From Peribacillus glennii (GTDB taxonomy: Bacteria > Bacillota > Bacilli > Bacillales > DSM-1321): 64,000 nt of DNA. The notes under the pieces are model-generated. The model did not search any database. It had not been told where the DNA came from and saw only the letters and a list, made by a program, of their open reading frames with translations. Positions 17,391-27,032 of the stretch are shown piece by piece. How positions within the stretch are numbered: position 1 is the first letter of the stretch; each line of letters begins with the position of its first letter. Made by a program: the position numbers and the translations under genes. The DNA is taken from the NCBI RefSeq assembly GCF_003429105.1, contig NZ_QVTD01000011.1:1-64000 (forward strand). The letters are read 5' to 3'.

Positions 17391-18641
17391 TTAGATATAT
17401 CTGTATCGTACAGGTGTATTTTTCTTTTTCTCTCCATCTTTTCCTTTTACGTGGATCATTGCTAAAGCGAGTAGTCCCACCACAAGTGTAAGAATGGCAA
17501 TCGACACAAACATGCCTGTACGTGACCAAGCGATAAGCCGCGTAAAGACAGGCGGCCCAATTGCCACACCCAAAAAACGTACCGAGCTGTACAAAGACGT
17601 GATAAAGCCCCTGATTTCTTTTCCTACAGAGCCTGTGATCAAAGTGTTGACGCAAGGAAGTACGAGACCAGTCCCAAAGCTGCTGATGACCAATATGAAC
17701 AAGAACGGAACAAGTTTTTCAAAGAAAGCCAATAAAGCATAGGAAATGGTCATAGAGAAGAAACCAATAATGATCAATTTCTTCATCAGTTCAAGGTTTT
17801 TTCCTATCTTCGCTCCGGTAATGTAGGACGTTGTACACATGACTAGCAATGGAATAGCAAGAATAAGCCCTTTTTGAACCCCATCAATTTTATATTGCTT
17901 CTCTAAAACATCCGATAAATAAAAAAGGATGCCGAAGAGTGCAAACAAGCATGTCGCTCCTGCCAAATAGGTTGCCACCAGCCATCGTCCATCTTGTTTA
18001 AACGTATGCTTAATTCCCAATACGTATTTTGCAAACGGAGGCGGTGCCTGCTTATGGCTCTTCTCTTTAACAAAAAACCATGTTAAAAGAATGGAAATGA
18101 TACAGAAAATCGGAAATGCATAGAACGGTGCATACCAAACAATGATTGCAAGCAGGGAACCAATAATCGGGGATAATACTTTTCCTAAGCCGTTAGAGGC
18201 TTCTACAACCCCAAGGACCCTGCTCTGTTCACCGCCCTTGAACAAGTCGCCTGCCAAGGCCATGGCGATTGGTGCCGTGCCCGCTGCGCCTATCCCCTGC
18301 AAAATTCGGCCGGTCAATATCCAAGGATAGGGGGAGGATAGTGATGACGCGGCAAATCCCGCCAGCACCCCGCCAACCGCATATAAAATCAATGAAGGTA
18401 TGATTACCGCTTTTCTTGAATAACGATCAGAAAGGTAACCAAGAACGGGGATGAGAATGGCAGCCGCGAATGAAAATACTGTAATAGTTAAACTAACCTG
18501 CAACGGTGATAGCTTTAATTGGGTCTGCATCGAAGGCAGAATTGGAATTAACATCGAATTTCCCAGGGTCATAATGAGAGGGATTGATCCGATGGCTGCT
18601 ATCGTCATACCTTTATTTTGGGACGCCACTAAACTGTACAC
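17391..18641 (-). CDS. MFS drug:H+ antiporter-like efflux protein
   Basis: 416 residues with twelve predicted membrane helices. Family motifs are [15 protein letters not shown] after helix 2 (motif A, DRYSRK) and [24 protein letters not shown] (motif B/C region), with a mirrored [13 protein letters not shown] in the second half. Best description: a 12-helix multidrug or metabolite exporter. The start is uncertain: the GTG at 18641 has its AAAAAGG almost adjacent, whereas a GTG at 18629 is spaced about 13 nt from the same site. It is a single gene, convergent with the YitT-type gene. Substrate not deducible. Confidence 0.86.
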   Translation of the reverse strand: MYSLVASQNKGMTIAAIGSIPLIMTLGNSMLIPILPSMQTQLKLSPLQVSLTITVFSFAAAILIPVLGYLSDRYSRKAVIIPSLILYAVGGVLAGFAASSLSSPYPWILTGRILQGIGAAGTAPIAMALAGDLFKGGEQSRVLGVVEASNGLGKVLSPIIGSLLAIIVWYAPFYAFPIFCIISILLTWFFVKEKSHKQAPPPFAKYVLGIKHTFKQDGRWLVATYLAGATCLFALFGILFYLSDVLEKQYKIDGVQKGLILAIPLLVMCTTSYITGAKIGKNLELMKKLIIIGFFSMTISYALLAFFEKLVPFLFILVISSFGTGLVLPCVNTLITGSVGKEIRGFITSLYSSVRFLGVAIGPPVFTRLIAWSRTGMFVSIAILTLVVGLLALAMIHVKGKDGEKKKNTPVRYRYI

Positions 18642-18683
18642 ATCCTTTTTACATATATTTTTCTCTGGGTGATTTGGTCAGGG

Positions 18684-19184
18684 CTACTTGGCCATTAACG
18701 GAGGCGGTACAATCCAACCCTTTTCCTTATTGATCTTTAATAATTTTGCTCCGTACTCAGCCTTCTGTGTATGAAATTCTCCATACATTTCTGCAATGTC
18801 CTCCCTAATTGACAGACCCATAATTGTAGAGGCTACTACCATGCCGGCGGCTATTTCTTTTGACACCATGCTTGCGATCTCCGGGTCATTAAACCTTGCC
18901 CCGGCAGGAATATCCTGTACCTCAACATTAGGGCGCTCAGGCGGGGCTGGAGGGAGGCGGATTCCACTCTCTTTTAATAAAGTCTCTACTTGCTGTTCTT
19001 CCTGCTTTATACAGTTATCTTTAAGGTCACCTAACAAAATCTTTAAATCATGGTCTCCTGTATGATTGATCAATACTTCCAGCGTAACCAGCAGCTCCTT
19101 CGTTCCATGTAAATGGGTCCAAAGGTGAAAGACTTCCCCCGAATGCAATGGTTCCTCTTTTGGGTTGCCGCTTAAAATTCCCAT
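18684..19184 (-). CDS. DUF3231 family protein
   Basis: 166 residues, an all-helical DUF3231 protein: N-terminal EEPLHSGEVFHLWTHLHGTK, then EVLINHTGDHDLKILLGDL and QVETLLKESGIRLPPAPPER, C-terminal EMYGEFHTQKAEYGAKLLKI and GWIVPPP. The family is a ferritin-like helical bundle widespread in spore-formers and sometimes found with spore proteins; its function is unknown. ATG start with AAGGAGGGA upstream. The gene diverges from ssuA. Confidence 0.88.
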   Translation of the reverse strand: MGILSGNPKEEPLHSGEVFHLWTHLHGTKELLVTLEVLINHTGDHDLKILLGDLKDNCIKQEEQQVETLLKESGIRLPPAPPERPNVEVQDIPAGARFNDPEIASMVSKEIAAGMVVASTIMGLSIREDIAEMYGEFHTQKAEYGAKLLKINKEKGWIVPPPLMAK

Positions 19185-19328
19185 ACATCATCCCTCCTTA
19201 TAATGTCTTATCCTATTTTTGCTCGTGAAGATAAATTTATGTACAAGTTTTTTTGAACCCGGACAGGAACCTCGAAATTTTTTATAACATACGCTAGAAA
19301 GTAAAAGAAAAGATGAGGATTGAGACAT

Positions 19329-20342
19329 ATGAGGAGAAAAAAACGTATTTCCCTATTGCTTTCAATTTTGTGTTTTAATGTGTTGATGTGCCTTTTACTT
19401 GCTGGCTGCAATGATGGACAGGGTACCAAGACAGGCGATACCGAACGGGAGAAAAAAGATTCTGGGCACAAAACGATTAAGATCGGATATCAAAAAAATG
19501 GGCCCCTGGTCATTTTGAAATCTTTGGGATCGCTGGAAAAACACCTTAAACCAAAGGGTTACGAGGTAGAATGGAAGGAATTTACCGCCGGTCCTGCGCT
19601 TTTGGAGGCACTGAATGTCGGGAGCATTGATTTTGGAAGAACCGGCGATTCTCCGCCTATCTTTGCTCAGGCAGCTGATGCGCCATTTGTATATGTGGCA
19701 GCTGGTAAAACGAAAGTGGAAGGCAGCGGGATCTTGGTTCCCGAGGATTCCGGGATAAAATCACTCGAAGATCTGAGGGGCAAGAAAATAGGTTTTGCGA
19801 AAGGCTCAAGCTCACATTACCTCTTAGTGAAAGCTCTTAAAAAAGCAGGGATATCCTATAAGGATATAAAGCCATCTTTTTTACAGCCGGGAGATGCGAG
19901 GGTTGCATTTGAAAAAGGAAATATCGATGCGTGGGTTGTATGGGATCCGTTCACTGCTGACACACAAATAAACTCCAAAGCCCGGATGTTGGTAAATGGG
20001 GAAGGACTGACAACTGACCGGGATTTCTTTTTGGCGAACATTGAATTTGAAAGGAACCATAGCGAGGCAGTGGATATCATAGTAGACGAAATCGAGAAGT
20101 CATCGGATTGGGCGAATGAAAATCATGAAGAATTAGTTGCGATGCTGTCACCGCTATTAAAAATCGATGAACGATCGCTATTAATGTCTGCCGAGCGGCG
20201 GATTTACGGCGTGGAACCCTTGACGGAGGAAATTGTGAAAGAACAACAGGAGATAGCGGACACATACTTCGAAATGAAAATCATACCGAAAAAAATTAAT
20301 GTGCAGGATACGGTGGATCAAGGACGAATGGCTAAAAAGTAA
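19329..20342 (+). CDS. ssuA: Aliphatic sulfonate ABC transporter, substrate-binding lipoprotein SsuA
   Basis: About 337 residues. A hydrophobic signal followed by the lipobox LLLAGC near residue 30 predicts a membrane-anchored lipoprotein. The mature part is a type II binding protein with IKIGYQKNGPLVILKSLGSLEK, GSIDFGRTGDSPPIFAQAAD and GNIDAWVVWDPFTAD, typical of SsuA/TauA. It captures alkanesulfonates for sulfur nutrition. The ATG at 19329 lies about ten bases after GAGGA; the TTG at 19320 is too close. First gene of ssuA-ssuC-ssuB; no monooxygenase ssuD is adjacent. Confidence 0.92.
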   Translation: MRRKKRISLLLSILCFNVLMCLLLAGCNDGQGTKTGDTEREKKDSGHKTIKIGYQKNGPLVILKSLGSLEKHLKPKGYEVEWKEFTAGPALLEALNVGSIDFGRTGDSPPIFAQAADAPFVYVAAGKTKVEGSGILVPEDSGIKSLEDLRGKKIGFAKGSSSHYLLVKALKKAGISYKDIKPSFLQPGDARVAFEKGNIDAWVVWDPFTADTQINSKARMLVNGEGLTTDRDFFLANIEFERNHSEAVDIIVDEIEKSSDWANENHEELVAMLSPLLKIDERSLLMSAERRIYGVEPLTEEIVKEQQEIADTYFEMKIIPKKINVQDTVDQGRMAKK

Positions 20343-20361
20343 AGAGAGGGGACTGACACTC

Positions 20362-21126
20362 TTGAAAATGAGCATAAATGGGGGGGGAAAACATTTTATT
20401 CCCTGGGCGTTCCCGGTTCTCCTCCTTATTAGCTGGCAAATCTTTTCATCATTAGGAGTAATCCCGGCCCGTGTTCTCCCCGCCCCGTTAGATGTGCTTT
20501 TGGCTGCAGTGGAGCTATCGAAATCCGGGGAACTGTTTGACCATATTTCAGTAAGTCTTGGGAGGGCCGTAACAGGATGTTTGATTGGGGGCACTATTGG
20601 ATTTTTTCTTGGATTATTTAACGGAATCTCCCGGATCTCTGAATTGCTGTTTGATACATCTATCCAAATGCTGCGCAATATCCCCCACCTTGCGCTGATT
20701 CCTTTAGTCATCCTATGGTTTGGGATTGACGAAACATCAAAGATTTTTATCGTGGCACTCGGTGTTTTGTTTCCGGTCTATATTAATACCTATCATGGCA
20801 TCAAATCAGTGGATAAAGGACTGATTGAAATGGGGAGGGCGTACGGCCTGTCAGCGACTTCTTTATTTTGGATGATCATTTTTCCTGGCGCGTTTTCGTC
20901 AATCCTGGTCGGAATCAGGTTTTCCCTTGGAGTGATGTGGATGACTCTAATCGTGGCGGAGACCATTTCTGCCCATTCAGGGATCGGTTATATGGCGATG
21001 AATGCCCGGGAATTCATGCAGATGGATGTGATTGTTCTAAGTATTGTACTGTACGCTTTATTCGGGAAGCTCTCAGACGTAATTGCGAGGATGATAGAAG
21101 GAAAATGGCTTCAATGGAATGCGTGA
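20362..21126 (+). CDS. ssuC: Aliphatic sulfonate ABC transporter permease SsuC
   Basis: About 254 residues with six membrane helices and the inner-membrane coupling motif EMGRAYGLSATSLFWMIIFPGAF (EAA-type loop), matching SsuC/TauC permeases. The TTG at 20362 is preferred because GAGGGG sits about ten bases upstream and 19 nt separate it from the ssuA stop codon. Upstream in-frame ATGs overlap ssuA and lack a site. It forms the channel of the SsuABC importer. Confidence 0.91.
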   Translation: MKMSINGGGKHFIPWAFPVLLLISWQIFSSLGVIPARVLPAPLDVLLAAVELSKSGELFDHISVSLGRAVTGCLIGGTIGFFLGLFNGISRISELLFDTSIQMLRNIPHLALIPLVILWFGIDETSKIFIVALGVLFPVYINTYHGIKSVDKGLIEMGRAYGLSATSLFWMIIFPGAFSSILVGIRFSLGVMWMTLIVAETISAHSGIGYMAMNAREFMQMDVIVLSIVLYALFGKLSDVIARMIEGKWLQWNA

Positions 21127-21152
21127 ATTTTTTACAAGGGGAGGCGGATCGG

Positions 21153-21905
21153 ATGATATCTCACATTCCCAAGGTTCATATCATGCTGGACGACGTCCAA
21201 AAGTCTTATAATGGCAGACCGGTATTGAGTGGGGTCGACCTGAACATCAGGTTTGGTGAATTTGTTGCGATTGTCGGAAAAAGCGGGTGCGGCAAAAGTA
21301 CGCTTCTTCGATTAGTGGCAGGCCTTGAACAATATGATGGCGGTTCAATAACGGTAAACGCAAAACGGCTCAGCTGTTTAAATACAGATGCACGGATCAT
21401 GTTCCAGGATGGAAGATTGCTGCCATGGAAGCGAGTTCTGAATAATGTAGGACTGGGACTAAAAGGAAAGTGGAGGGCTGAAGCACTGCAGGCATTAGCG
21501 AATGTTGGCCTGCGAGACAGGTTCGATGATTGGCCTGGGAAACTTTCAGGAGGACAGAAACAGCGGGTCGCTTTAGCCCGAGCCCTGGTCCACAAGCCGG
21601 ATATCCTTCTTTTGGATGAACCGTTAGGGGCGCTTGACGCTCTTACAAGGATTGAAATGCAGGCACTGATCGAAAGGATCTGGGAAGAAAAAAAATTCAC
21701 TTCGCTTTTAGTCACCCATGACGTTGAGGAAGCCGTCGCAATAGCTGACAGGGTCATACTTATTGATGACGGAAAAATTGTCTTAAATAAGCCCATCCAT
21801 CTCCCGAGGCCTAGACAAAGGACACAGCCGGCATTTGCGAATTATGTGGACCAAATTTTGGACCGGATCATGGGCGGCCAGTCCCATGCCGCCGTTACAC
21901 CATAA
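21153..21905 (+). CDS. ssuB: Aliphatic sulfonate ABC transporter ATPase SsuB
   Basis: 250 residues: Walker A GKSGCGKST near 41, Q-loop MFQDGRLLPWKRV, signature KLSGGQKQRVALARAL, Walker B ILLLDEPLGALD and switch LLVTHDVEEA. This is the SsuB/TauB type. The ATG at 21153 follows GGGGAGG by eight bases, 27 nt after the ssuC stop. The frame is open much further upstream across ssuC, but those starts are not used. The stop codon is immediately followed by the 36-nt repeat cluster. Confidence 0.94.
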   Translation: MISHIPKVHIMLDDVQKSYNGRPVLSGVDLNIRFGEFVAIVGKSGCGKSTLLRLVAGLEQYDGGSITVNAKRLSCLNTDARIMFQDGRLLPWKRVLNNVGLGLKGKWRAEALQALANVGLRDRFDDWPGKLSGGQKQRVALARALVHKPDILLLDEPLGALDALTRIEMQALIERIWEEKKFTSLLVTHDVEEAVAIADRVILIDDGKIVLNKPIHLPRPRQRTQPAFANYVDQILDRIMGGQSHAAVTP

Positions 21906-21909
21906 ACTC

Positions 21910-22030
21910 AATGGGGGCCAGTCCCCCGGCACGTTAAAGCGGTGGAGCAATGGGGGTCAGTCCCCCGGCACGTTAAAGCGATGCAACAATGGGGGACTGA
22001 CCCCCAGTACGTTACAGCGTTAAAGCGACA
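21910..22030. repeat. Tandem GGGGG-N5-CCCCC repeat cluster A
   Basis: Three consecutive units of about 36-38 nt, each beginning CAATGGGGG and ending CGTTAAAGCG or CGTTACAGCG. The core is GGGGG(T/C)CAGTCCCCC in units 1-2 and the complementary GGGGGACTGACCCCC in unit 3, able to form 5-bp GC hairpins. The cluster fills the 3'-3' gap between ssuB (+) and nagA (-). The same unit family occurs at 39365-39505. Confidence 0.9.
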
Positions 22031-22046
22031 ATGGCGGATTTCCACG

Positions 22047-23219
22047 TTAAGCAATACGTCCTCTGCAAAGTGTCAGATAAACTTGATTATTCTTATCCAA
22101 AACAACAAGATCGGCATCTTTTCCTTTTGTGATGCTCCCCTTTCTGTCGAATATATTCAGCTGCTTTGCAGGGTTTTCAGAAGCCATTTGAATGGCATCT
22201 TCCAGTGAACAATCGGTATAAGCTAACATGTTCCTTACTGCCTGATCCATCATTAAAGTGCTGCCGGCTAGCGTCCCATCCGGGAGAATGGCTTTGCCAT
22301 CCTTTACGTGCACATTTTGTCCGCCAAACTTATAAGTTGACTCTGTTAAACATTTTGCCCGCATTGAATCTGTGATTAATATCAACCCATGCACCCCCTT
22401 TTGTTTGTAAGCAAGCTTTACCATTTCCGGACTGACATGGATTCCGTCAGCAATGATTTCCGCTTTCACTTCTTCCATCAACAGCGCAGCACCGGCAACT
22501 CCCGGTTCACGGTGATGCAGTGCTGTCATGCCATTGAAAAGATGGGTAATGTGCAAGGTTCCCTCTTTTATCGCTTTGGCCGCCTGTCCATAGGACGCAG
22601 CGGAGTGCCCGATGGAGGCAACTATCCCTTTTTTCTTTAAATAGCGGATTATTTCCATTCCGCCAGGCTTTTCAGGGGCTAATGTAACCAGTTTGATGGA
22701 ATTCCCCGATATCTCTTCCCATTTTCTAAATAACTCCAAATTAGGACTGACTATATGTTCCACTGGCTGGGCTCCGGCTTTCTTGGGATTTATGAACGGG
22801 CCTTCGAGATGGATCCCAAGGATTTCTGCTTGTCCTGGAGCCTGAAGTTCATTGATATAATGGCGTGCATTTAGGAGGGCCTGTTCAATTGCTTTACTGT
22901 CCTGGGTAATGGTTGTTGCTAGAAAGCTTGTGGTACCTTCTTTTGGGAGAGCGGAGGATATGGTATCAAGCGCTTTCCGGGAGGCGTCCATTGTATCAGC
23001 ACCTGCCACCCCATGTATATGGACATCGATGAAGCCTGGAAGCACCTTGGATTGGGTGGGTAGAAAAATCTCCCCGTATCCACTTTCTTCCGGAATATCT
23101 TCCATCGGGCCGAAATCCTTGATTCGACCATTTTCCATTAGTAAAAATCCATTTTCTAAAATCCCAATTTCTGAGTATATCTTCACATGTGAAAGCATGG
23201 TTTTGTTGCCTGCGTCCAT
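22047..23219 (-). CDS. nagA: N-acetylglucosamine-6-phosphate deacetylase
   Basis: 390 residues of the amidohydrolase (TIM-barrel) family. Metal and substrate motifs: GFIDVHIHGVAGAD, GIHLEGPFINPKKAGAQP, SIGHSAASYGQ, HLFNGMTALHHREPG and LITDSMRA with the catalytic Asp. It converts GlcNAc-6-P to GlcN-6-P in amino-sugar catabolism and cell-wall recycling. The ATG at 23219 follows AAAGGAAG by eight bases; the open frame upstream to 23273 lacks a site. Unlike B. subtilis, no nagB or nagR is adjacent, so the gene stands alone. Confidence 0.94.
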   Translation of the reverse strand: MDAGNKTMLSHVKIYSEIGILENGFLLMENGRIKDFGPMEDIPEESGYGEIFLPTQSKVLPGFIDVHIHGVAGADTMDASRKALDTISSALPKEGTTSFLATTITQDSKAIEQALLNARHYINELQAPGQAEILGIHLEGPFINPKKAGAQPVEHIVSPNLELFRKWEEISGNSIKLVTLAPEKPGGMEIIRYLKKKGIVASIGHSAASYGQAAKAIKEGTLHITHLFNGMTALHHREPGVAGAALLMEEVKAEIIADGIHVSPEMVKLAYKQKGVHGLILITDSMRAKCLTESTYKFGGQNVHVKDGKAILPDGTLAGSTLMMDQAVRNMLAYTDCSLEDAIQMASENPAKQLNIFDRKGSITKGKDADLVVLDKNNQVYLTLCRGRIA

Positions 23220-23377
23220 ATCTTTGTCTTCCTTTCTATTTCTATTTAACAATGGGAAAGTGGGCTGGTCCAACTTGATATGTAAATCTTTTTTCAGTAT
23301 AAACTGTAGAATTCATCTGCCAATAAATTGTAAGATTACTAAAGAATGTATTTAATGAAAAAAGCGGGTGGCTGCAG

Positions 23378-24322
23378 TTGAAGAAAAAAGTAATCAGGAT
23401 AACGGCCTTGATTCTGGCGGTTGTGCTGGCCATTGATATTTGTGCCAGTTTTTATTTCTATCATGTGGCGGTGACCAGGTCCTCAAAGGACTTTTTGGAA
23501 GGAAACCCTGACCTGGAAGTCACGAGCGAAATGACGACAGCCTATGAGGGCAAGGAATGGATGGCGAAAAAAGTTTTTGAAAATGCCATGATCACTTCCA
23601 ATGATGGCCTGAAGCTGAAGGCATACTATTTAAAGGCGAAACACCCAACCAAAAAGACGGCAATCATTGCCCATGGCTATGCCAGCAAGGCGAAAGACAT
23701 GGGGGCATATGCTAAATTTTATCATGAAAAACTAGGTTTCAATGTGCTGATGCCCGACAACCGCGGCCATGGCGAGAGTGAAGGGGACTATATCGGCTTT
23801 GGATGGGATGATAGGAAGGATTATTTACAATGGATTGATTATGTACTTGGAATGAATGGTGAGGAAACTGAGATCATTCTTCACGGCGTTTCAATGGGGG
23901 GAGCTGCCGTTTTGATGGCCAGCGGTGAAAAATTGCCTCAAAACGTAAAGGCGATTGTCTCCGATTGTGCATATACCTCGGCAGAAGATGTCCTTCCCTA
24001 TCGGTTAACGAGAATGTACAATTTGCCTGGGTTTCCGATCTTGCAGAGTACAAGCATGCTGACAAAAGTAAGGGCGGGATATTCTTTTAAGGAAGCCTCC
24101 GCAATAAAGCAGGTGGCTAAAACGGACAAACCGGTCCTCTTCATCCATGGCCGGGCAGATACATTCGTTCCTGTCGAGATGGCCCACCGATTATATAATA
24201 ATACAAATAGCAATAAAAAGTTGGTTTTAGTGCCGGACGCAGGACACGGGAATGCTTATGATGCCGACCAGGAAGGCTATGAAAAAACAGTGGCGGGGTT
24301 TCTGGCAAAGTATATGAAATGA
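23378..24322 (+). CDS. Membrane-anchored alpha/beta hydrolase, YqkD-like
   Basis: 314 residues with an N-terminal hydrophobic segment (residues about 5-28) that is a signal anchor or uncleaved signal peptide. The hydrolase core has HGYASKAKDM, the nucleophile elbow HGVSMGGAAV, acid GRADTFVP and base DAGHGNAYD, a Ser-Asp-His triad. Segment DNRGHGESEGDYIGFGW is typical of the YqkD/YfhR branch (about 305 aa in B. subtilis). It uses a TTG start. It likely acts at the outer face of the membrane as an esterase or peptidase; the substrate is unknown. Confidence 0.87.
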   Translation: MKKKVIRITALILAVVLAIDICASFYFYHVAVTRSSKDFLEGNPDLEVTSEMTTAYEGKEWMAKKVFENAMITSNDGLKLKAYYLKAKHPTKKTAIIAHGYASKAKDMGAYAKFYHEKLGFNVLMPDNRGHGESEGDYIGFGWDDRKDYLQWIDYVLGMNGEETEIILHGVSMGGAAVLMASGEKLPQNVKAIVSDCAYTSAEDVLPYRLTRMYNLPGFPILQSTSMLTKVRAGYSFKEASAIKQVAKTDKPVLFIHGRADTFVPVEMAHRLYNNTNSNKKLVLVPDAGHGNAYDADQEGYEKTVAGFLAKYMK

Positions 24323-24390
24323 AACCTGATGGCGGATTAGGCGCCGGAAGATCAAGCAGCAATAGAAAATACAGTAAAAGAGGTTACATA

Positions 24391-25404
24391 ATGAACTGGA
24401 AAATGTTAGCGGCCTTCGTTGCAATATTATCATTTTTATTAGTACTTGTTCCAAAACAATCGGAAGCATCGGCTCCAACCTGTTATTCGCCAAACCAGCC
24501 GAAGAGAAATTACATAAACGTCTCTGTTTCGACACTATGGAAGGTACCCGGCACAAAACGGACGATCGACAAGTATTCTTTATCAAATCCTGTTGATATG
24601 AGAAAATGGACAGCAAGCATGCCTTCTGCCAATACACGCAAATGGCTTACAGGCAAAACGGAAACCCAGGCACTTTACGGACAAGAGGTACAAATCTTAA
24701 AAACGAGCGGGAGATGGCTGCAGATTGCAGTTAAAGACCAATACACCGCAAAAAATAAATACGGCTATCCGGGATGGGTCCCGAAATCCCACGTAACGAA
24801 GCAACAAGCCGGATATAACAATTGCCGAAAAGCAATTGTAAAAACAAAAACGGCTGATTTATATGATGATAAAAATAAAAAATATATGGAAATCAGCTTT
24901 AATGCCAGATTATTCGTGACCAAGACAGAAAAGGATTGGATAAAAGTGATCACACCTTCCAGTCAAACAAAATGGCTTAAAAGAAGTGATGTCAAAATAT
25001 ACGCAGCTTCAACCAAAATTCCGAAACCGAGCGGCTCCAATTTGGTCAATACAGCTAAAATGTTTTTGGGATTGCCCTATCTATGGGCAGGTACTTCCGC
25101 CTATGGCTTTGACTGTTCGGGTTTTACCCACTCTGTTTATAAGTATCATGGAATTACAATACCGAGGGATGCGTCCGAACAAATAAAGAAGGGAAAATCT
25201 GTGTCAAAAAATCAGCTTCATCCAGGGGATTTGCTATTCTTCGCCTATAATAACGGAAAAGGGCGGGTCCACCATGTGTCCATGTACGCAGGAAACGGCA
25301 AAATGATCCATGCTCCGAGAGCAGGAAAAAAAATCGAAATCATATCGATCAATACGGAACCCTATAAACAGGAATTTGCCGGAGCGAGACGGTTTGCTTA
25401 CTAA
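24391..25404 (+). CDS. Secreted NlpC/P60 peptidoglycan endopeptidase with SH3-like domains
   Basis: 337 residues. A signal peptide ends near SEASA-PT (residue ~26). Residues about 30-210 contain two SH3b-like regions (GRWLQIAVKDQ, GYPGWVPKSHV; KDWIKVITP, TKWLKRSDV) and the last ~115 residues are an NlpC/P60 domain with catalytic Cys in YGFDCSGFTHSVYKYHG, His in VHHVSMYAGNGK and a third residue near MIHAPR. Such enzymes cut the gamma-D-Glu-mDAP bond in the cell wall. The ATG at 24391 follows AGAGGT; the frame from 24319 overlaps the previous gene without a site. Confidence 0.93.
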   Translation: MNWKMLAAFVAILSFLLVLVPKQSEASAPTCYSPNQPKRNYINVSVSTLWKVPGTKRTIDKYSLSNPVDMRKWTASMPSANTRKWLTGKTETQALYGQEVQILKTSGRWLQIAVKDQYTAKNKYGYPGWVPKSHVTKQQAGYNNCRKAIVKTKTADLYDDKNKKYMEISFNARLFVTKTEKDWIKVITPSSQTKWLKRSDVKIYAASTKIPKPSGSNLVNTAKMFLGLPYLWAGTSAYGFDCSGFTHSVYKYHGITIPRDASEQIKKGKSVSKNQLHPGDLLFFAYNNGKGRVHHVSMYAGNGKMIHAPRAGKKIEIISINTEPYKQEFAGARRFAY

Positions 25405-25769
25405 ATTGTCTACTGCCCAATACCGGCACCTATTTCAGAAAAAACAGCACCCGATCCCCGGTGATGACTGTTTACCGTGAAGATAATTTCGGATATTTAT
25501 TATGTATAAGTCCTTTTGATTTGTCTGAATGAATTGGATTCACTAGCTGAATGGACAAAAAAGAGACCGAATTATATCAATCATATGTCTGAAGATGATT
25601 GGACACTTTTCAGTATCTGTTTGTATAATGAATCGGTTAGGCCGAAACTCACAGGCATAAATATTTCATTATAATTTTTATTCATATGATGTCTAAAACA
25701 AAGAGCCCGGAGTAATCGGCAACTTGGAATCTGGTTTATTGAAAAACAGAAAGGATAAAAGGCTTGCAA
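25405..25769. other. Intergenic region with a short unassigned reading frame
   Basis: 365 nt. From about 25523 to 25671 (+) a reading frame encodes ELDSLAEWTKKRPNYINHM and then EDDWTLFSICLYNESVRPKL before a stop. It has protein-like composition but no ribosome site or usual start, so it may be the tail of a lost gene. No terminator is evident behind the NlpC/P60 gene. Confidence 0.35.
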
Positions 25770-26852
25770 ATGTTGGTTTTAGAAGATTTTTTTATTAATT
25801 TTTGTATCTTATGCACAGGTATTTTCCTGATACATCACTACTTCCTTAGGGATCATTTATCGAATAAATTGATTCGATGCAAGAGCCTTCGTGGGATTTG
25901 TCATGGCATTTTTGGTGTAGTTCTAATGCATTTCGGTATACAGCTAAACGATGGGGTCCTTATTGACCTTAGAAGTATACCAATGATGTTAGCAGCGTTT
26001 GTTGGAGGATGGGTTCCCACTTTTACGGCTACAGCGATCATTATCGTATTCAGGTTGGTATTGTATCCAATCACTTTTTCTTCCCTTAACAACATTTACG
26101 TTCTTGGCTTTTCCGCAATAATATTTACACTGATTTGTAATTCGAGAATGAGTGCAAAGAGGAAATGGGTTTTGATGCCATTATCTTTTATAATTATCCT
26201 TGCTTCTACGTTTTACATAGTCATACCTGAGTTCGAAACGGCAATTATCATTTTTGTACAATACGCCTCTGCTATTGCATTCGCTTCATTCGGAGCTTAT
26301 ATTATTAAATCTTACCTTAGCAGGAACGATGAGAACTACGAAAAAGTTAAACTAGCATCTAAGAAAGATCACCTCACCGGCTTAAACAATGTTCGTTCAT
26401 TTGATCAAGCGATAGGTTCCTTCTTTTCGAGCGCAAAAGCGCAAGAAATAGATTTGTCGCTGTTGGTAATAGACATTGATCATTTTAAACAAATCAATGA
26501 CACTTATGGCCATCCTGCAGGAGATAAGGTCATTAAGAAGGTTGCCCAATTACTCTTACTCTCCTGCAGGTCGGTCGATTTTGTTTCCCGTAATGGCGGT
26601 GAAGAATTCAGTATTATTATGCCGGATTGCGATACTGACTCCTGCCAGGTTATTGCAGAAAGAATCCGCAAAGCAGTTGATAAGAGTACTTCCAGAATAA
26701 GCGAGGTGGAATTGCAGGTCAGTGTTTCGATCGGTTATGCTACCGCTGTGCAAGATAACATTGTATCGGTTGCAGATTTAATAGATAAAGCAGATCAGGG
26801 TCTCTATAAGGCGAAGCAAAGGGGGAGGAACCGGGTGGTGGCAGGTCTGTAA
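25770..26852 (+). CDS. Membrane diguanylate cyclase (5TM-GGDEF), DgcK-like
   Basis: 360 residues. The first ~190 contain five to six membrane helices of the 5TM-5TMR_LYT sensor type, with the conserved LIDLRSIPMMLAAFVGGW. The C-terminal half is a GGDEF domain: KKDHLTGLNNVRSF, VIDIDHFKQINDTYGHPAGD and the active-site loop RNGGEEFSII, intact for c-di-GMP synthesis. Size and layout match B. subtilis DgcK (359 aa). The ATG at 25770 is chosen over the TTG at 25764 because AAAAGG is seven bases upstream. It is monocistronic. The sensed ligand is unknown. Confidence 0.92.
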   Translation: MLVLEDFFINFCILCTGIFLIHHYFLRDHLSNKLIRCKSLRGICHGIFGVVLMHFGIQLNDGVLIDLRSIPMMLAAFVGGWVPTFTATAIIIVFRLVLYPITFSSLNNIYVLGFSAIIFTLICNSRMSAKRKWVLMPLSFIIILASTFYIVIPEFETAIIIFVQYASAIAFASFGAYIIKSYLSRNDENYEKVKLASKKDHLTGLNNVRSFDQAIGSFFSSAKAQEIDLSLLVIDIDHFKQINDTYGHPAGDKVIKKVAQLLLLSCRSVDFVSRNGGEEFSIIMPDCDTDSCQVIAERIRKAVDKSTSRISEVELQVSVSIGYATAVQDNIVSVADLIDKADQGLYKAKQRGRNRVVAGL

Positions 26853-26997
26853 TACGGAAAGCGTTATCTTCTACTATCAGGAAATATTGTTTATTTCTAA
26901 ACTAAGGGTTCGCATATTTAACAAAGAAGCAGCTGCGATGTTACTTTTTTATGTATATGGGAAAGGATAGTGGCAGGAAAATGCTTTTTGAAGGACT

Positions 26998-27025
26998 AAA
27001 ACAGCACCCATCCGGGTGCTGTTTT
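26998..27025 (-). terminator. Terminator of the phn-type operon
   Basis: AAACAGCACCC / GGGTGCTGTTT with an ATCC loop. The T-run on the minus strand terminates the ABC operon; it may also stop + strand transcripts. Confidence 0.88.
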
Positions 27026-27032
27026 ACAATTA

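Noticed and set aside
19185-19328. S-box (SAM) riboswitch upstream of ssuA
   Set aside because: The 144-nt gap has no S-box core or terminator; only a plain leader.
20868-21152. N-terminal extension of SsuB across ssuC
   Set aside because: The frame is open but overlaps ssuC; homologues start at the ATG at 21153 with its ribosome site.
21835-22023. Coding of a repeated NGGQSPGTLKR protein across the ssuB 3' end
   Set aside because: No ribosome site or start inside the intergenic region, and the third unit is inverted; the frame is a by-product of the DNA repeat.
21910-22030. CRISPR array
   Set aside because: Units are contiguous with no unique spacers of constant length, GC-rich palindromic cores and variable orientation; no cas genes.
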